Shown here piece after piece: positions 1-9,602 of a stretch of 64,000 bases of DNA; the stretch's first letter is position 1; each line of letters begins with the position of its first letter. The translations under genes and the position numbers were made by a program. Source of the stretch: Phialophora verrucosa. Its lineage: Eukaryota > Ascomycota > Eurotiomycetes > Chaetothyriales > Herpotrichiellaceae. The notes under the pieces were generated by a model. The model saw nothing but the letters and a program-made list of their open reading frames with translations. It searched no databases and was not told the DNA's origin. Location of the stretch: the NCBI GenBank assembly GCA_002099365.1, contig MSED01000013.1:1178001-1242000 (forward strand), written 5' to 3'.

Positions 1-3000
1 CTTTGCTGCTCTCAAACCCGTCTTTCGACTCGGGCCACGGTCAACTGCCTTTCTGTTCTTCTTCCGTCCAAGGGTGAAATCGCCATCATCGTCATCCTGG
101 ACCTTGGCCGAGCTCCGAATTGGACTCGACGGATTGCTTGAGAACGTCAGGTCGACGACTTGGACGTCTGCAGGAATCTGCGAGAGTCTCGGTTCTCTTT
201 GACTTTGTGACTGTTTGAACTCAGGTGGACTGGAAAGCGGTAATTCGGAGGGACTGGAGGGTGTCGGACTCCATTTATTTCTCCTCGATGCGTTGCTGCG
301 GAGGCTCGAGGCGTTACCACTGCGAGGCGACTTTCTTACTAGCCGCGGCGATGGTGCCACGGGCTTTTTCGTGGTCGATCGTGTACTTGCCCGTCGGCTG
401 CTTCTTCGGCTCGACGTCAATTCGTTTAAGGAAGGCAGGTCGCTGTCGTCGTGGAGGCCGCTATCATGGTATGAAGAGTCGTTGCCATCGTAACCAGGTC
501 CGTCTAAAAAAGAGTCCTGTGGCACGGAGGATCCTTCATCGTCGGGATTCATGGTTTGGGAAGACACGAGGTCCGAGACCACTTGCGGTAGCGGGCTGTG
601 CTCGATCTCGAGTTTCGTGGGGCCCGAAGACTCTGGCTGCTCAGAATGTGGGTTCTCTGAGTTTGTCGGAAGGGGCGATAACTTTTGCCGGGTGGCTTCA
701 ATTACGTCCTCTTCGCCGACCACATCACCATTCTTGTCTGCGTCTTGTTCTTCTAACGCGTTCTCCCGCTCTGCCACGGTGAAAGACAGATCGACTGCCA
801 GAGCGGGTGACACCTTTTGTGCATCCTGGTGAGAGCTGCTATTAGTGGTGAGAACAGGCACTGAGGAGCCGATGTCCATCTGTGATATGTGAGGATACTC
901 CACGGTCGTCTGGGTGGGCATGTACGGAGACGATGTCTCTGCTATTGAAGAGACTCCCTCGTGGGTAGGGTCATCATCAAAGTTAAGATCGTCGCCTACG
1001 GCTGATGACGGTTGCGGGTCCGACGAGGTGATGAACACACCCGGCGACCTGGCCCGGAATCTATGAGCGTATTCCCCTTGTGGTTGTCCTTGTGTGCCAT
1101 CTTGTCCCTTTGCGTTTTCGGCACCTTCGGTGGCTGGATCCGTGATCGGCTGCAGCAACTGCTCGTCCAGGGCCGACTCGAATCCAGCCTCTTTGATGAT
1201 GCCATTGATCTCTTGCTTCCGAGGCGTATCGATTGTCTCCACTCCCATCGCCGGCGGTTTGTTCACATTAGTCCCTATACTTGCTTGCATCTCAAGACGT
1301 ATTTGCGTCTCGATCTCTTGTTCTTGTTCTGCAGACTCGGGAATGATAGCAATATCGTCATCCACAGGCGGAATTGCTGCTTCGCCGCCTCGAAGGTTGA
1401 TCGCATTGCTGCTGTCTGGCACTTGAACCGACGAGGGCTTCGATGAAGGCTTGACAAGTCTCGGCTTGATCATATTAGAATAAGAGATATCACGGGCTCC
1501 GTCGTCTTCATCTGCGTCCTCTTCTGCAAGCTCGAATTTGCCATAAACTCTTTCCCCTGTCACTTCATCAATTTGTGAGATCTGTAAGCCGAACGAGCCT
1601 TTCTCCAATTGCAAGTGAACAACACCATCTTCGTCCATATGCGATACTCGTCCAACTCGATAGGGCGACACTGCGGGCTGATAGTTTGTCGAGGCATCAA
1701 CGTGCAATTCTTGGTACGCGATAGTCGCGCCAGGAAGGACCTGTTCCGGTTCAAGCGCCGGAAGACTATCGAGTTCTTTCTCTGTAGGCACTTCGTCCGC
1801 ATGCCGGTTCGCTATTGCTGAAGCTCCGGTACCCTTGTCCTCATTTGGGTTGTCATCGTAGTTCAGCGTTGTTACGTCTGGAGCAGAAACCTGTTCACGT
1901 TCTTCCTGGCAGTGGCCGTCTCTGCCTTGGTAATACTGGCTCTGGTCACGCATTTTCCTCTTGTCCTTGTTTGGTCTCGCCCAACCTTGCTGGAAGGGAA
2001 AAGGGGGCGGAGGCAAGATGCCGCCAGGCTCCTCGCATTCAACTGCTGAAATGATCAATTTTTCCATCCACGAATCATCGTCCTCCGCCGGGATTGTAGG
2101 CTGTTGAGCTTGTGGCACAGCACCAATGTCTTGCTCCTTTAATTGCCTGGGTAGCCGGATGTTCTGTGACAGCTTCTCTGTCACCTTTTGACGCTCTTCA
2201 GCAGTTCTGGGGGCTCTCACTCCAAGAGAACCCAGGATCAGGCGACGACTACTAGCTATGTCGAGCCGACTTCGCCTCGGTGTTTGCTCCACGACAGACT
2301 GTGGATCGACCTGTGATGTGTCGGGAATCTCAGGTACTGCAGACGCTGGCTCTGCAGGTGGCTCATCTGCAGGAGCTGCTCCGCGACTAAGCTGAGGGTT
2401 CACATTTTCCTTGTCGTCCTCAGCTACGGCTTCATCGGTGCTCATTTCGTCGTCTCTATTCACCACTGCAGTGTCCTCGTCTATCACCACATTATTTTCG
2501 TGATCCACAATAGCTTGATGCTGCTGCTCCTGTTGCTGGCCTTCGAGATCTTTCCGCGCGAGTCGGGCGTCGTATTCCGCCAGTGCCTTGAAGTCTGCAT
2601 TAGGAGGGAGCAAGCCCTCCTGCTTCAATGCTTTCAGCCTATTCCTCCGTTTCGCCCGGTTGTTGTTCATGTGGGTTCTGCGTGATCCCTCAAAAGGTAT
2701 TCCTCCCGAAGTGGTAGTGGTTGCCGCTGGCTCGGGCAGGTTCACTTTTTGATTTGGTTCACTAGACTCTACTTCAGAGTCCGACTCTGAACTGGGAGAA
2801 GTTGCTGATTCTGATTCACTAGTGTCATCCAGATCAGAGTCAGATCCAGAGGTTGATGTCGTTTCACTGACCTCGTCGGCGTCATCGGTTTCAGAACCTG
2901 AACTGGAGGTTTCGTCCTCGTCCACGTCAGCCTCGGAGCTCGTAATGAGATTCAACGCTCGTCGCTTTGCTTGCTGCATGGAAATTTCGTCCATTAGGCT

Positions 3001-4125
3001 GTCAGCATCAGAATCAGAAGACGAGGTGTCTGTGGCGGACGTCGCATCTGAATCGTCAGAATCATCTTCATCATCTTCGACCATATTGTTCAAGCGTTTT
3101 TCCTCCTGCTCAGCAGCGATCTCATCGAGCATGCTGTCTGACCCACCATCTTGATCTGACTCCTCTCCCGGGACACCGTTTGTCTGGACATCAGCGGTCC
3201 CATTCGCCAGGAGTGAGGAGCCGGCAACGCCAACAGCGAAGCCCTCAAATGTCTCTCCTTCCAGCTCGTGTTCGCCATCATCTTCGACAGGCCGTTTTCT
3301 CTTCAACTGTTTCTCGAGAACTTGTTTTGCAATGGCGAGGTTGGAGACTCGCTCCATCTCCGCGGCATCTTCAAGCAGTTGCGCGACTTCCGAGGATAGA
3401 TCTCCGACCACGGGTTCACCATCTGACTCAGGCTCGTCCTCCGAACTGGCATCGGCGTCGTCAAACTCTTCGCGAACGGTGATTCGTCTCGGAGATGCCT
3501 GGGCGCCGGTTTCCTCACCATCCACATAATCGTCGTCGTTCTCCTCATCGTCTTCACTGTCGCTTGCGAACCGCACCAACGCACCTGTGTAATCTTCGTC
3601 CTCATCTTCAGCAGGCAGGATGCGCTTCAGATCCTCCTCAGCGTCCAGATCATTGTCCCATCCTGATTCTGTGAGCAGCCTCCTCCGCTTCCTCGGGGGG
3701 ATGAGGATATCCGGACGGTGAATCTCTCTCAACCACTGCTTCCCAAAGGGCACACCGTCGATGAGATGCCTCCCATCTGCCGTGATTTGATGTCGTTTGC
3801 CAAATCTCCTCACCCTGAGGTCTTCATTGCTCAAGGCTCGCACAACAACCTCGTCGTTTTCTCTTAACACAGATTCAATGGTCTGGAAGTGCAAGCACTC
3901 GTATGCAAACTCTTGGTGACCTTTGGCTGCAACCTCCACGGCGTAATCTTCAAGGCCCCATTCTCCATCGGCAGACTCGAGAGGAACGATTTGACTGACG
4001 TCCAGGAGAAGGTCTGCAATTGTGGCGGACGGGGACTTCGTGTGTGAGGCCGGGCCTGTGCCTGTTGTGAAGATAATTGGGACGGGCGGAAGGGTGTGTC
4101 GCTGTACGACAAGTTGGAGCCGCAT
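1..4125 (-). CDS. Coilin-like acidic nuclear protein, partial (C-terminus beyond left edge)
   Basis: One uninterrupted reading frame of 1375 codons runs from ATG at 4125 to the window edge with no stop and no intron, so the C-terminus is missing. The N-terminus (MRLQLVVQRHTLPPVPIIF) reads as a ubiquitin-like fold of the kind seen in coilin and in the fungal DUF7357-type proteins, followed near residue 95 by the family-like stretch RRFGKRHQITADGRHLIDGV. Residues about 140-470 are Asp/Glu/Ser-rich. A basic patch (NNNRAKRRNRLKALKQEG) lies near residue 485 and resembles a nuclear localisation signal. Residues about 785-850 (PGATIAYQELHV, then YRVGRVSHMDEDGVV) look like the Tudor-like domain of coilin. 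Inference: a nuclear-body or RNP-assembly scaffold. The family call rests on remembered motifs; the acidic filler gives no information. Confidence 0.6.
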   Translation of the reverse strand, partial: MRLQLVVQRHTLPPVPIIFTTGTGPASHTKSPSATIADLLLDVSQIVPLESADGEWGLEDYAVEVAAKGHQEFAYECLHFQTIESVLRENDEVVVRALSNEDLRVRRFGKRHQITADGRHLIDGVPFGKQWLREIHRPDILIPPRKRRRLLTESGWDNDLDAEEDLKRILPAEDEDEDYTGALVRFASDSEDDEENDDDYVDGEETGAQASPRRITVREEFDDADASSEDEPESDGEPVVGDLSSEVAQLLEDAAEMERVSNLAIAKQVLEKQLKRKRPVEDDGEHELEGETFEGFAVGVAGSSLLANGTADVQTNGVPGEESDQDGGSDSMLDEIAAEQEEKRLNNMVEDDEDDSDDSDATSATDTSSSDSDADSLMDEISMQQAKRRALNLITSSEADVDEDETSSSGSETDDADEVSETTSTSGSDSDLDDTSESESATSPSSESDSEVESSEPNQKVNLPEPAATTTTSGGIPFEGSRRTHMNNNRAKRRNRLKALKQEGLLPPNADFKALAEYDARLARKDLEGQQQEQQHQAIVDHENNVVIDEDTAVVNRDDEMSTDEAVAEDDKENVNPQLSRGAAPADEPPAEPASAVPEIPDTSQVDPQSVVEQTPRRSRLDIASSRRLILGSLGVRAPRTAEERQKVTEKLSQNIRLPRQLKEQDIGAVPQAQQPTIPAEDDDSWMEKLIISAVECEEPGGILPPPPFPFQQGWARPNKDKRKMRDQSQYYQGRDGHCQEEREQVSAPDVTTLNYDDNPNEDKGTGASAIANRHADEVPTEKELDSLPALEPEQVLPGATIAYQELHVDASTNYQPAVSPYRVGRVSHMDEDGVVHLQLEKGSFGLQISQIDEVTGERVYGKFELAEEDADEDDGARDISYSNMIKPRLVKPSSKPSSVQVPDSSNAINLRGGEAAIPPVDDDIAIIPESAEQEQEIETQIRLEMQASIGTNVNKPPAMGVETIDTPRKQEINGIIKEAGFESALDEQLLQPITDPATEGAENAKGQDGTQGQPQGEYAHRFRARSPGVFITSSDPQPSSAVGDDLNFDDDPTHEGVSSIAETSSPYMPTQTTVEYPHISQMDIGSSVPVLTTNSSSHQDAQKVSPALAVDLSFTVAERENALEEQDADKNGDVVGEEDVIEATRQKLSPLPTNSENPHSEQPESSGPTKLEIEHSPLPQVVSDLVSSQTMNPDDEGSSVPQDSFLDGPGYDGNDSSYHDSGLHDDSDLPSLNELTSSRRSSRRASTRSTTKKPVAPSPRLVRKSPRSGNASSLRSNASRRNKWSPTPSSPSELPLSSPPEFKQSQSQREPRLSQIPADVQVVDLTFSSNPSSPIRSSAKVQDDDDGDFTLGRKKNRKAVDRGPSRKTGLRAAK

Positions 4126-5106
4126 AGTAGGTGACGGGTGCAGGCGCACCTCCAGCCAGATGGCGCAGCTGGAGTATCAGTTGTCGAATGTAGAATTGAA
4201 CGTGGGAATCTGAAGGTCCAGAAAATGGCCGCGTTCTCACCGCGAATCAGGACGAAGATGATGCCGGCTTGTGCTCACGTGCTCACGCGATGTCACTGTC
4301 ACTCCAGGCGCGACTGCTCGAGAGCCTTGAGCCAGTGTGTCAAGACAGTACTCAATGCGCTTTTTCCGAAATCATCTGGCGAGTTTGACACGGCTCGATA
4401 TGCCTGTGCGGGCGGTGCCAAAAATCACAAGATAATTCTGCGGACGGTGCAGGCGAATGCTCGAGATACTGAAAAGGCTGCGAGAGTGCTTCGCGTTATT
4501 TGGCTGCATGAAGCAACACGAGGGCACGAGAGCTGACGAGACACTATACAGGATCCCAAGCAGCTGGTCCGCGGCTCTAATGAGCGTCGACTGCACACTC
4601 ACCCGCCTTACAGTATCCCATTTGCATAATGAGAATGCTCTTCACCAAGATTGACATCCGCTTCGAGAGAGTCAACTTGAGGCTTGACGCCTCGACCAAA
4701 ACAATCTATGCTTTCATCCCAGCGACAACAGATTCACCTGACCAGCGATCTCGATTTCATTCGTGGATTTCTTTAGTCTCCGTCTCCTCGTCGCTATCTA
4801 ACGTGTTATAGACTGAGGAGAGGGATAATGGGCGTGGGTGTCCTTTCAATCTCGAAGAATTTCGTGCCATCTTATTACAGTATTGTGGTAGATTTCAACG
4901 TCGAAGAATTGCTCGACCTTCTTATTAAAGTACTGTAATAGAAAGCAAGCCGTAGTGCCAAATACATGCGTGAGAACGTGTCCCTATCCCAATTCCCATC
5001 CGTGCTTAACCCATCAATTGATCTGCCCAACCCTATTGTATACACTGAGAATTTTCTTTCATGCAACGCTAACAGACATTAATGTGACAGACGTCCACAC
5101 TCCAGC
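4126..5106. other. Intergenic, upstream region of the coilin-like gene
   Basis: This stretch lies between the stop of the FAD monooxygenase and the start of the coilin-like gene, both on the minus strand. It should hold the terminator of the first and the promoter of the second. Short open frames here lack family features. The only structure seen is the imperfect direct repeat at 4852-4935. Confidence 0.6.
4852..4935. repeat. Imperfect tandem direct repeat, two copies, 49-bp period
   Basis: Copies start at 4852 and 4901. Both begin TCGAAGAATT and share CTTATTA followed by a CAGTATTGT/AAGTACTGT ending, with substitutions between. TATTACAGTA (4873-4882) and TACTGTAATA (4931-4940) also form a 10-bp inverted pair. 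Function unknown; it may be a local duplication or the remnant of a small element. Confidence 0.5.
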
Positions 5107-7020
5107 TTATGCTGTAGTGAAAGGCGATTTGGTGAACGCATACGACGTCGGCGGTGACTCGGGTGGAGTAGGCGCGATTTCTCTGAAGGCGATCTGTACG
5201 GTCATACCGGCGAATTTGGCCTCCATGTCGGCCAGTCTGCGCTCCAGATCCAAGATCTTCTGCTCCAGAGAGTCCACGTTGCGCATCTCGCGGACGACAG
5301 CCGCGGCAATAGCCGTGGCATCGTACTCTTTGGCCTCCTTCTGGACAGGTGCTGGGCTTGTCTTGATGGGGAATCGAGACTGCGAGGGCGCCAGGATCTC
5401 TGTGCTCTTCTTCCTGGGAATCGCAGGTCGGGCCACAGGCGCAAGAGCAGCGGCTGGCGTGGGAGTGATAACAGGTGGAGAAGTGACCACGGGGCTTGGT
5501 GCAGCGATTGGGGTGGTGGGGCCAGCCGGTACAGGAGCATGCGTTTTGACCATCTGGTTGCCATCAATCGCCGTGATGAAATTCATAGCCTCTTTCCTGA
5601 CATCATAACCGAAGAAGAATTGACAGATGGGCGGGCTGTGTGGCATCGATCCCGTGGGAGGCAGCGGGCCAGAATAGTATTTCCGGATCTCGGCCTCCTG
5701 TTTCGCATAGTTGACGGCAGCTTGTGGTCCCGGAACGACAGGGTCGGTCAGAATCTGTGTGGCCGATACGCGAGGCAGGCGGAAGGCCTCGAACTGTGCG
5801 AGACGTTGCAGAAGTTTCTCTGATGGTGGGGAGGAAACGTCGCCGGTAGCGGGTACGTCGGCGAGGAAGAGTTCGAGAGCGGCCGCATCTTCGATGGAGG
5901 ACGACACACCTTGCGCATGCGTCAAAAGCATGGGGTGGCATGCGTCGCCGATTAGGACAGCCTTGCCTTTTGTCATCTTGTTCAGAGGATCCCGCTTCAT
6001 TTGCGTGTAGACCTTCACCTCGGGCGACTTCAGGAACATCTTCTTGACGGCTGGGTGGAAGCCGTCGAGAACCCTCTCCAGTTCAGCGTGAGTAGCCGGG
6101 AAGTTCCAGTCCTCGATAACAACATCATCTTCGCTGGTCGCATGTTGCCCAAGTTTTCGGTGTACTGCCAGCACATTGAGGATCTCGTTGTTTCTGCAGG
6201 GATAAGTGACAGCCATGACACCCTTCGCCGGGAGGGCTGGTGCCCAGAAGCCTGGTGCTTGGTTTTCGAAAAAGAACTTCGTCTCGTCGTCCGCAAGAAT
6301 GTCTTTCATGGGGATCAGGCACCGGTATGCCGTTTGACCACTGCGCTTCATCGGAATTTCCTTCCCAGTAATTTTCGCGTTGAGGCGGTCCTATCGACAG
6401 ATTAGCGGCGGTGGTCACGCGCAAAGTCTCGAGTGCGATGACTGACATGCTGGCCGTCAGCAACGACAACCAAATCCTTCTGCACCTTCGTTCCGTCCTT
6501 CAAGGCGATGATACCAGTCTCGGGATCGACATCCATAACCTGATTGCCGAGTCTAATGACACTACCAGCTTCTTCGGCTTGCTCCCTGAGGCGTCGGTGC
6601 ATATCGACTCGGTGGTAAAAGAACCACTTGTTGCCATAAAGCTGTTCCGCGTTGGCGAAGTTCAGCGTAGGGGCCATGGGCTCGAGAGTGTCGCCCTTTG
6701 GTCGGCGGACTTGAATATTTTCAATGCCGCCAGCCTTCTCGCAGTCAAAACCCCAGTGCTCGAGGACTCGAGTACCATTGGGTGGGATAGACACCGCGGC
6801 GCCATTTTCATTCTTGAATTGAGAGCGCTCGAAGACCTAGATAGATGTCAATAAAACCGGTTGCCTCCATGCAGACAACCCATTAGGACAATCCTTCGGG
6901 GTCGCCTAGCGACAAGATTATTTCGCCAACCTCGACGTCATGTCCAAGTCTCCTCAAGGCAATCGCAGCAGCGAGCCCTGCAACACCAGCACCACATATT
7001 CCGACTTGGAGAACGGCCAT
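5107..7020 (-). CDS. FAD-dependent monooxygenase (salicylate hydroxylase-like) with coiled-coil tail
   Basis: Predicted exons 7020-6931, 6836-6447 and 6390-5107 give 587 aa. The introns (94 and 56 nt) restore family sequence across both junctions. The protein opens with the dinucleotide-binding motif GICGAGVAG (residues 7-15), has the DG motif in VVVADGQH (about 153-160) and the FAD-binding GD motif in VLIGDACHP (308-309). This is the flavoprotein aromatic hydroxylase fold, which uses NAD(P)H and O2 to hydroxylate aromatic or polyketide substrates; the substrate here is not predictable. After about residue 440 the protein continues with a Pro/Ala/Thr-rich linker (443-510) and a charged heptad segment (about 525-555, LEQKILDLERRLADMEAKF), which typical family members of about 400-450 aa lack. 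The first intron donor (GTTGGC) is unusual, so that junction is the least certain. Confidence 0.85.
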
Positions 7021-8377
7021 GTCGAGCTATTTGTGAAAACGTCTGAGCGAGGGCACGTTCAGGGATTGCGCTGGTAGAGGTCAAATGAAGTTGATAGCGA
7101 GTGACGGAGGAAAAAGATGTACCAGGCCAGGCACTCTGGGGGAATATGAATGGTTTCGCTCACGGATTCCCCTGGAAGATACCTGCGAGACAGGCAGGCC
7201 TGGACGTTACTTATTATAACCATCATCATACGAGCACCTACCTGCAAGATCTGAACTTTAAGGAGGTCCGGCCAAGATGAGTGGTGTCTCCCGTTTAGTG
7301 GCTTCGACACTTGGCTGTCGCAAAATGGTGTGGATGGCAAAAATGCAAAGCCATTCCTTCGTACCCCTGACACCTGCAGTCATCTATCTACTTCTAGGCC
7401 AGCTTTTCCGCCAGAGAATCGGGGATTTGTTATCGATTCGACAACCGTAAGCGTCAGATTGCACGGCAGTCAGCTCGTAGAATTGGATGAGATGTGGTCG
7501 TTTAGAAGCCAACACAAGAGGAAGTGGAAACAGGAGCTCCCCGGAAGCGGTTGACTTCCAAGCCACCCCAGCGTTTAGCGCCTGTGGCTGACGGACATGA
7601 ATGGTCGAGACCACCTTGCCTTGCAGAGACGAGGCCGCAAGCGTGGAACTAGGGGGTCCGGGGGCCTTGGAATGAGGACGGGAGTAGTAATCTTCCAGGG
7701 ATCCTTTCGCTGACTGCACTCAGTCTGCTAATCTTAACGAGCCAAATATTTCAACTGATGTTTGTTCGACGATACCCACCTGCAAAGTTATGATGTTCGG
7801 GCGGTGCGCAATTGCGCGCAATGTGCAGCCTACCGAACCAAGGCGCTTCCAAGGGAATATGTGTCAGCTGAAGAAAGACAGGGGGCGTCCAGAACATCGA
7901 TAGTCGGACGAGAAGTTCGGCTACGGATAAAGCCAATCTCCACGTGGAGGACTTGGAATACCGTTTCTGGCGCACAGAGGCCCTTGGCCGTGGCACCAGC
8001 TGGATCCGGAATCGAGGCCAATTTAAAGGACGCCTACCGAAGGCTTAACGCCCGACGCCATTTCCGTGGCTTTGGGGGGCTCTCGTGCGTGTCAGACAGA
8101 TGGGGAGCACGCATTCCTTCCAGGCTCGTGTCGAAGTCTCCAGCGATATGTATCAAGGGGGAGATCCTCCCACAACCGCACCGCCTTTAGAATTGTCGTC
8201 AAGAAACAAGAAGAGATACTGCATACTTCTACCTCCGTATATGCTACAGTATTTGTGTCTCTGGGCTTTCACGACCCCCCGAGCAGACGAAAGTGTGCTG
8301 TCAAACAACACTTGCGAGGAGACAATTTTCTGGCGACCTTGAGCAGCAGAAAATGCAATACCAGGCGTACATCTGAA
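7021..8377. other. Intergenic, no supported gene
   Basis: The stretch holds the upstream region of the FAD monooxygenase and the left flank of the transposon. Base composition looks ordinary. Open frames on both strands overlap one another and show no domain or motif I recognise. Confidence 0.55.
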
Positions 8378-8383
8378 CCCGGT

Positions 8384-8411
8384 CAGGTCCCCGCCAAAAA
8401 AAGTGGACCAA
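8384..8411 (+). repeat. Left terminal inverted repeat of the Tc1/mariner-like element
   Basis: The repeat begins CAGGTCCCCGCC, has a run of seven A, and ends GTGGACCAA. Its exact reverse complement is at 21420-21447. Identity stops at 8412. Confidence 0.95.
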
Positions 8412-9289
8412 AATAAACCACGCGCCCCTTCCCACCCACCATTACTTCTTCGCATTACCAAAGAGTCAACCTTTGAGCTGAATGATTGCAATTATGGCTA
8501 TTGACTTACCAAATACTATAGAACACACCCCTAATACCCATTGGACGACTCCCCAGAAGGCTATTATCCAGGACGACGTCAAAAAGCTGGGTGCCGGATT
8601 ATTACGTAGTCCTTCCGGACGTGACCTTTCCAAAAGGAAGCTTTTCACGCGAATGAAGGTTCTAAATACTACTGGCCTTCGCCTATCCTTGATCGAAGAC
8701 CCCCGTCGCCTGGGAAATAGCAATATTCGTAAGGAAACCCGAGGGCGAAAGAAAAAAATAAGTATTTAGTCCCTACGCGCCGCGGAAAGGCTTCTTTAGA
8801 CGGAGGGTCTTAAAGGTCGGTAATTAACTTGGGATATACTTACTATTGAGGCTAATACGGAGGTGTCTAGTCGTATATTATAACATGAGCTAGGAGAGAA
8901 GGGTTATCGGCGCTATATTATCTATCGTCGGTTCTAGATTAATAATAACCTCGCCACTAAAAGAGTCGCCTGGGTAAAGGAGATGTTAGAGTAACGACTA
9001 GCGCCTGAAGACTGGCATAACGTCCGATTCTCTAACGAAGTTCATCTCGGATACGGTTTATAAGGTCGAATCTGGGTTACACGCCGTCCCTATAAGTCTC
9101 AATACCCTTCTTATATTTAGTAAATTAACTTACCGCGGGCGGAGGACGAAAAAAAGGTGCACGGGTAGGCCGCTGTCGGATATAACTATAAAAGCCCTCT
9201 ATACCGTTATAAAACAAATAATAGCAACGGTAAGATAACTCAGATAGTGTACATTAAGCTTCTTAAGAAGGAGGTCTTGTCTTAGCTAC

Positions 9290-9293
9290 CTAG
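9290..9293. repeat. Target site duplication CTAG, left copy
   Basis: CTAG at 9290-9293 precedes the left LTR, and the same tetramer follows the right LTR at 21001-21004. Collapsing the two copies restores the transposase reading (L-P-R-I-V-L-E-E-D). Confidence 0.85.
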
Positions 9294-9592
9294 TAAACTG
9301 GGGTGAGGCTTTATAGCCTCTGGGTGGAGGGTCGTACGGCGGCAGGCACTGCCTCTTCGTCCCCGGCACACTACATAGTAATGAACAGCTTCACAAGTGA
9401 TGGTGTCACATATTTTATTGCCTATAGTATGTATATATATTGAATGCGTGCAACAGCTCTACCTACAATATATAGCGGAGGCATATAGCCTTACGCTAAG
9501 GATTCAACCAATCAGATGGCACGGTTGCTTATCTATATATTATACAGGTACGTGCAGCTAATCAGCGCTACAAGCATCACCGCCCTATTATA
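9294..9592 (-). repeat. LTR (3' LTR in element orientation)
   Basis: 299 bp and collinear with 20702-21000. Shared blocks include CTTCGTCCCCGG, ATATATAGCGGAGG and CATCACCGCCCTATTA. The ends read TA...TA and would have been TG...CA before RIP-like change. Confidence 0.95.
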
Positions 9593-9602
9593 TCCCTCTC
9601 TT
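9593..9602 (-). other. Polypurine tract
   Basis: On the minus strand AAGAGAGGGA sits directly before the LTR boundary at 9592, the expected place for plus-strand priming of reverse transcription. It fixes the element's orientation. Confidence 0.6.

Noticed and set aside
4955..5608. Open frame of 217 codons on the plus strand
   Set aside because: It overlaps the FAD monooxygenase tail in antisense; its composition mirrors the Pro/Ala linker.
7762..8342. Several open frames left of the transposon
   Set aside because: Overlapping frames on both strands with no conserved pattern.
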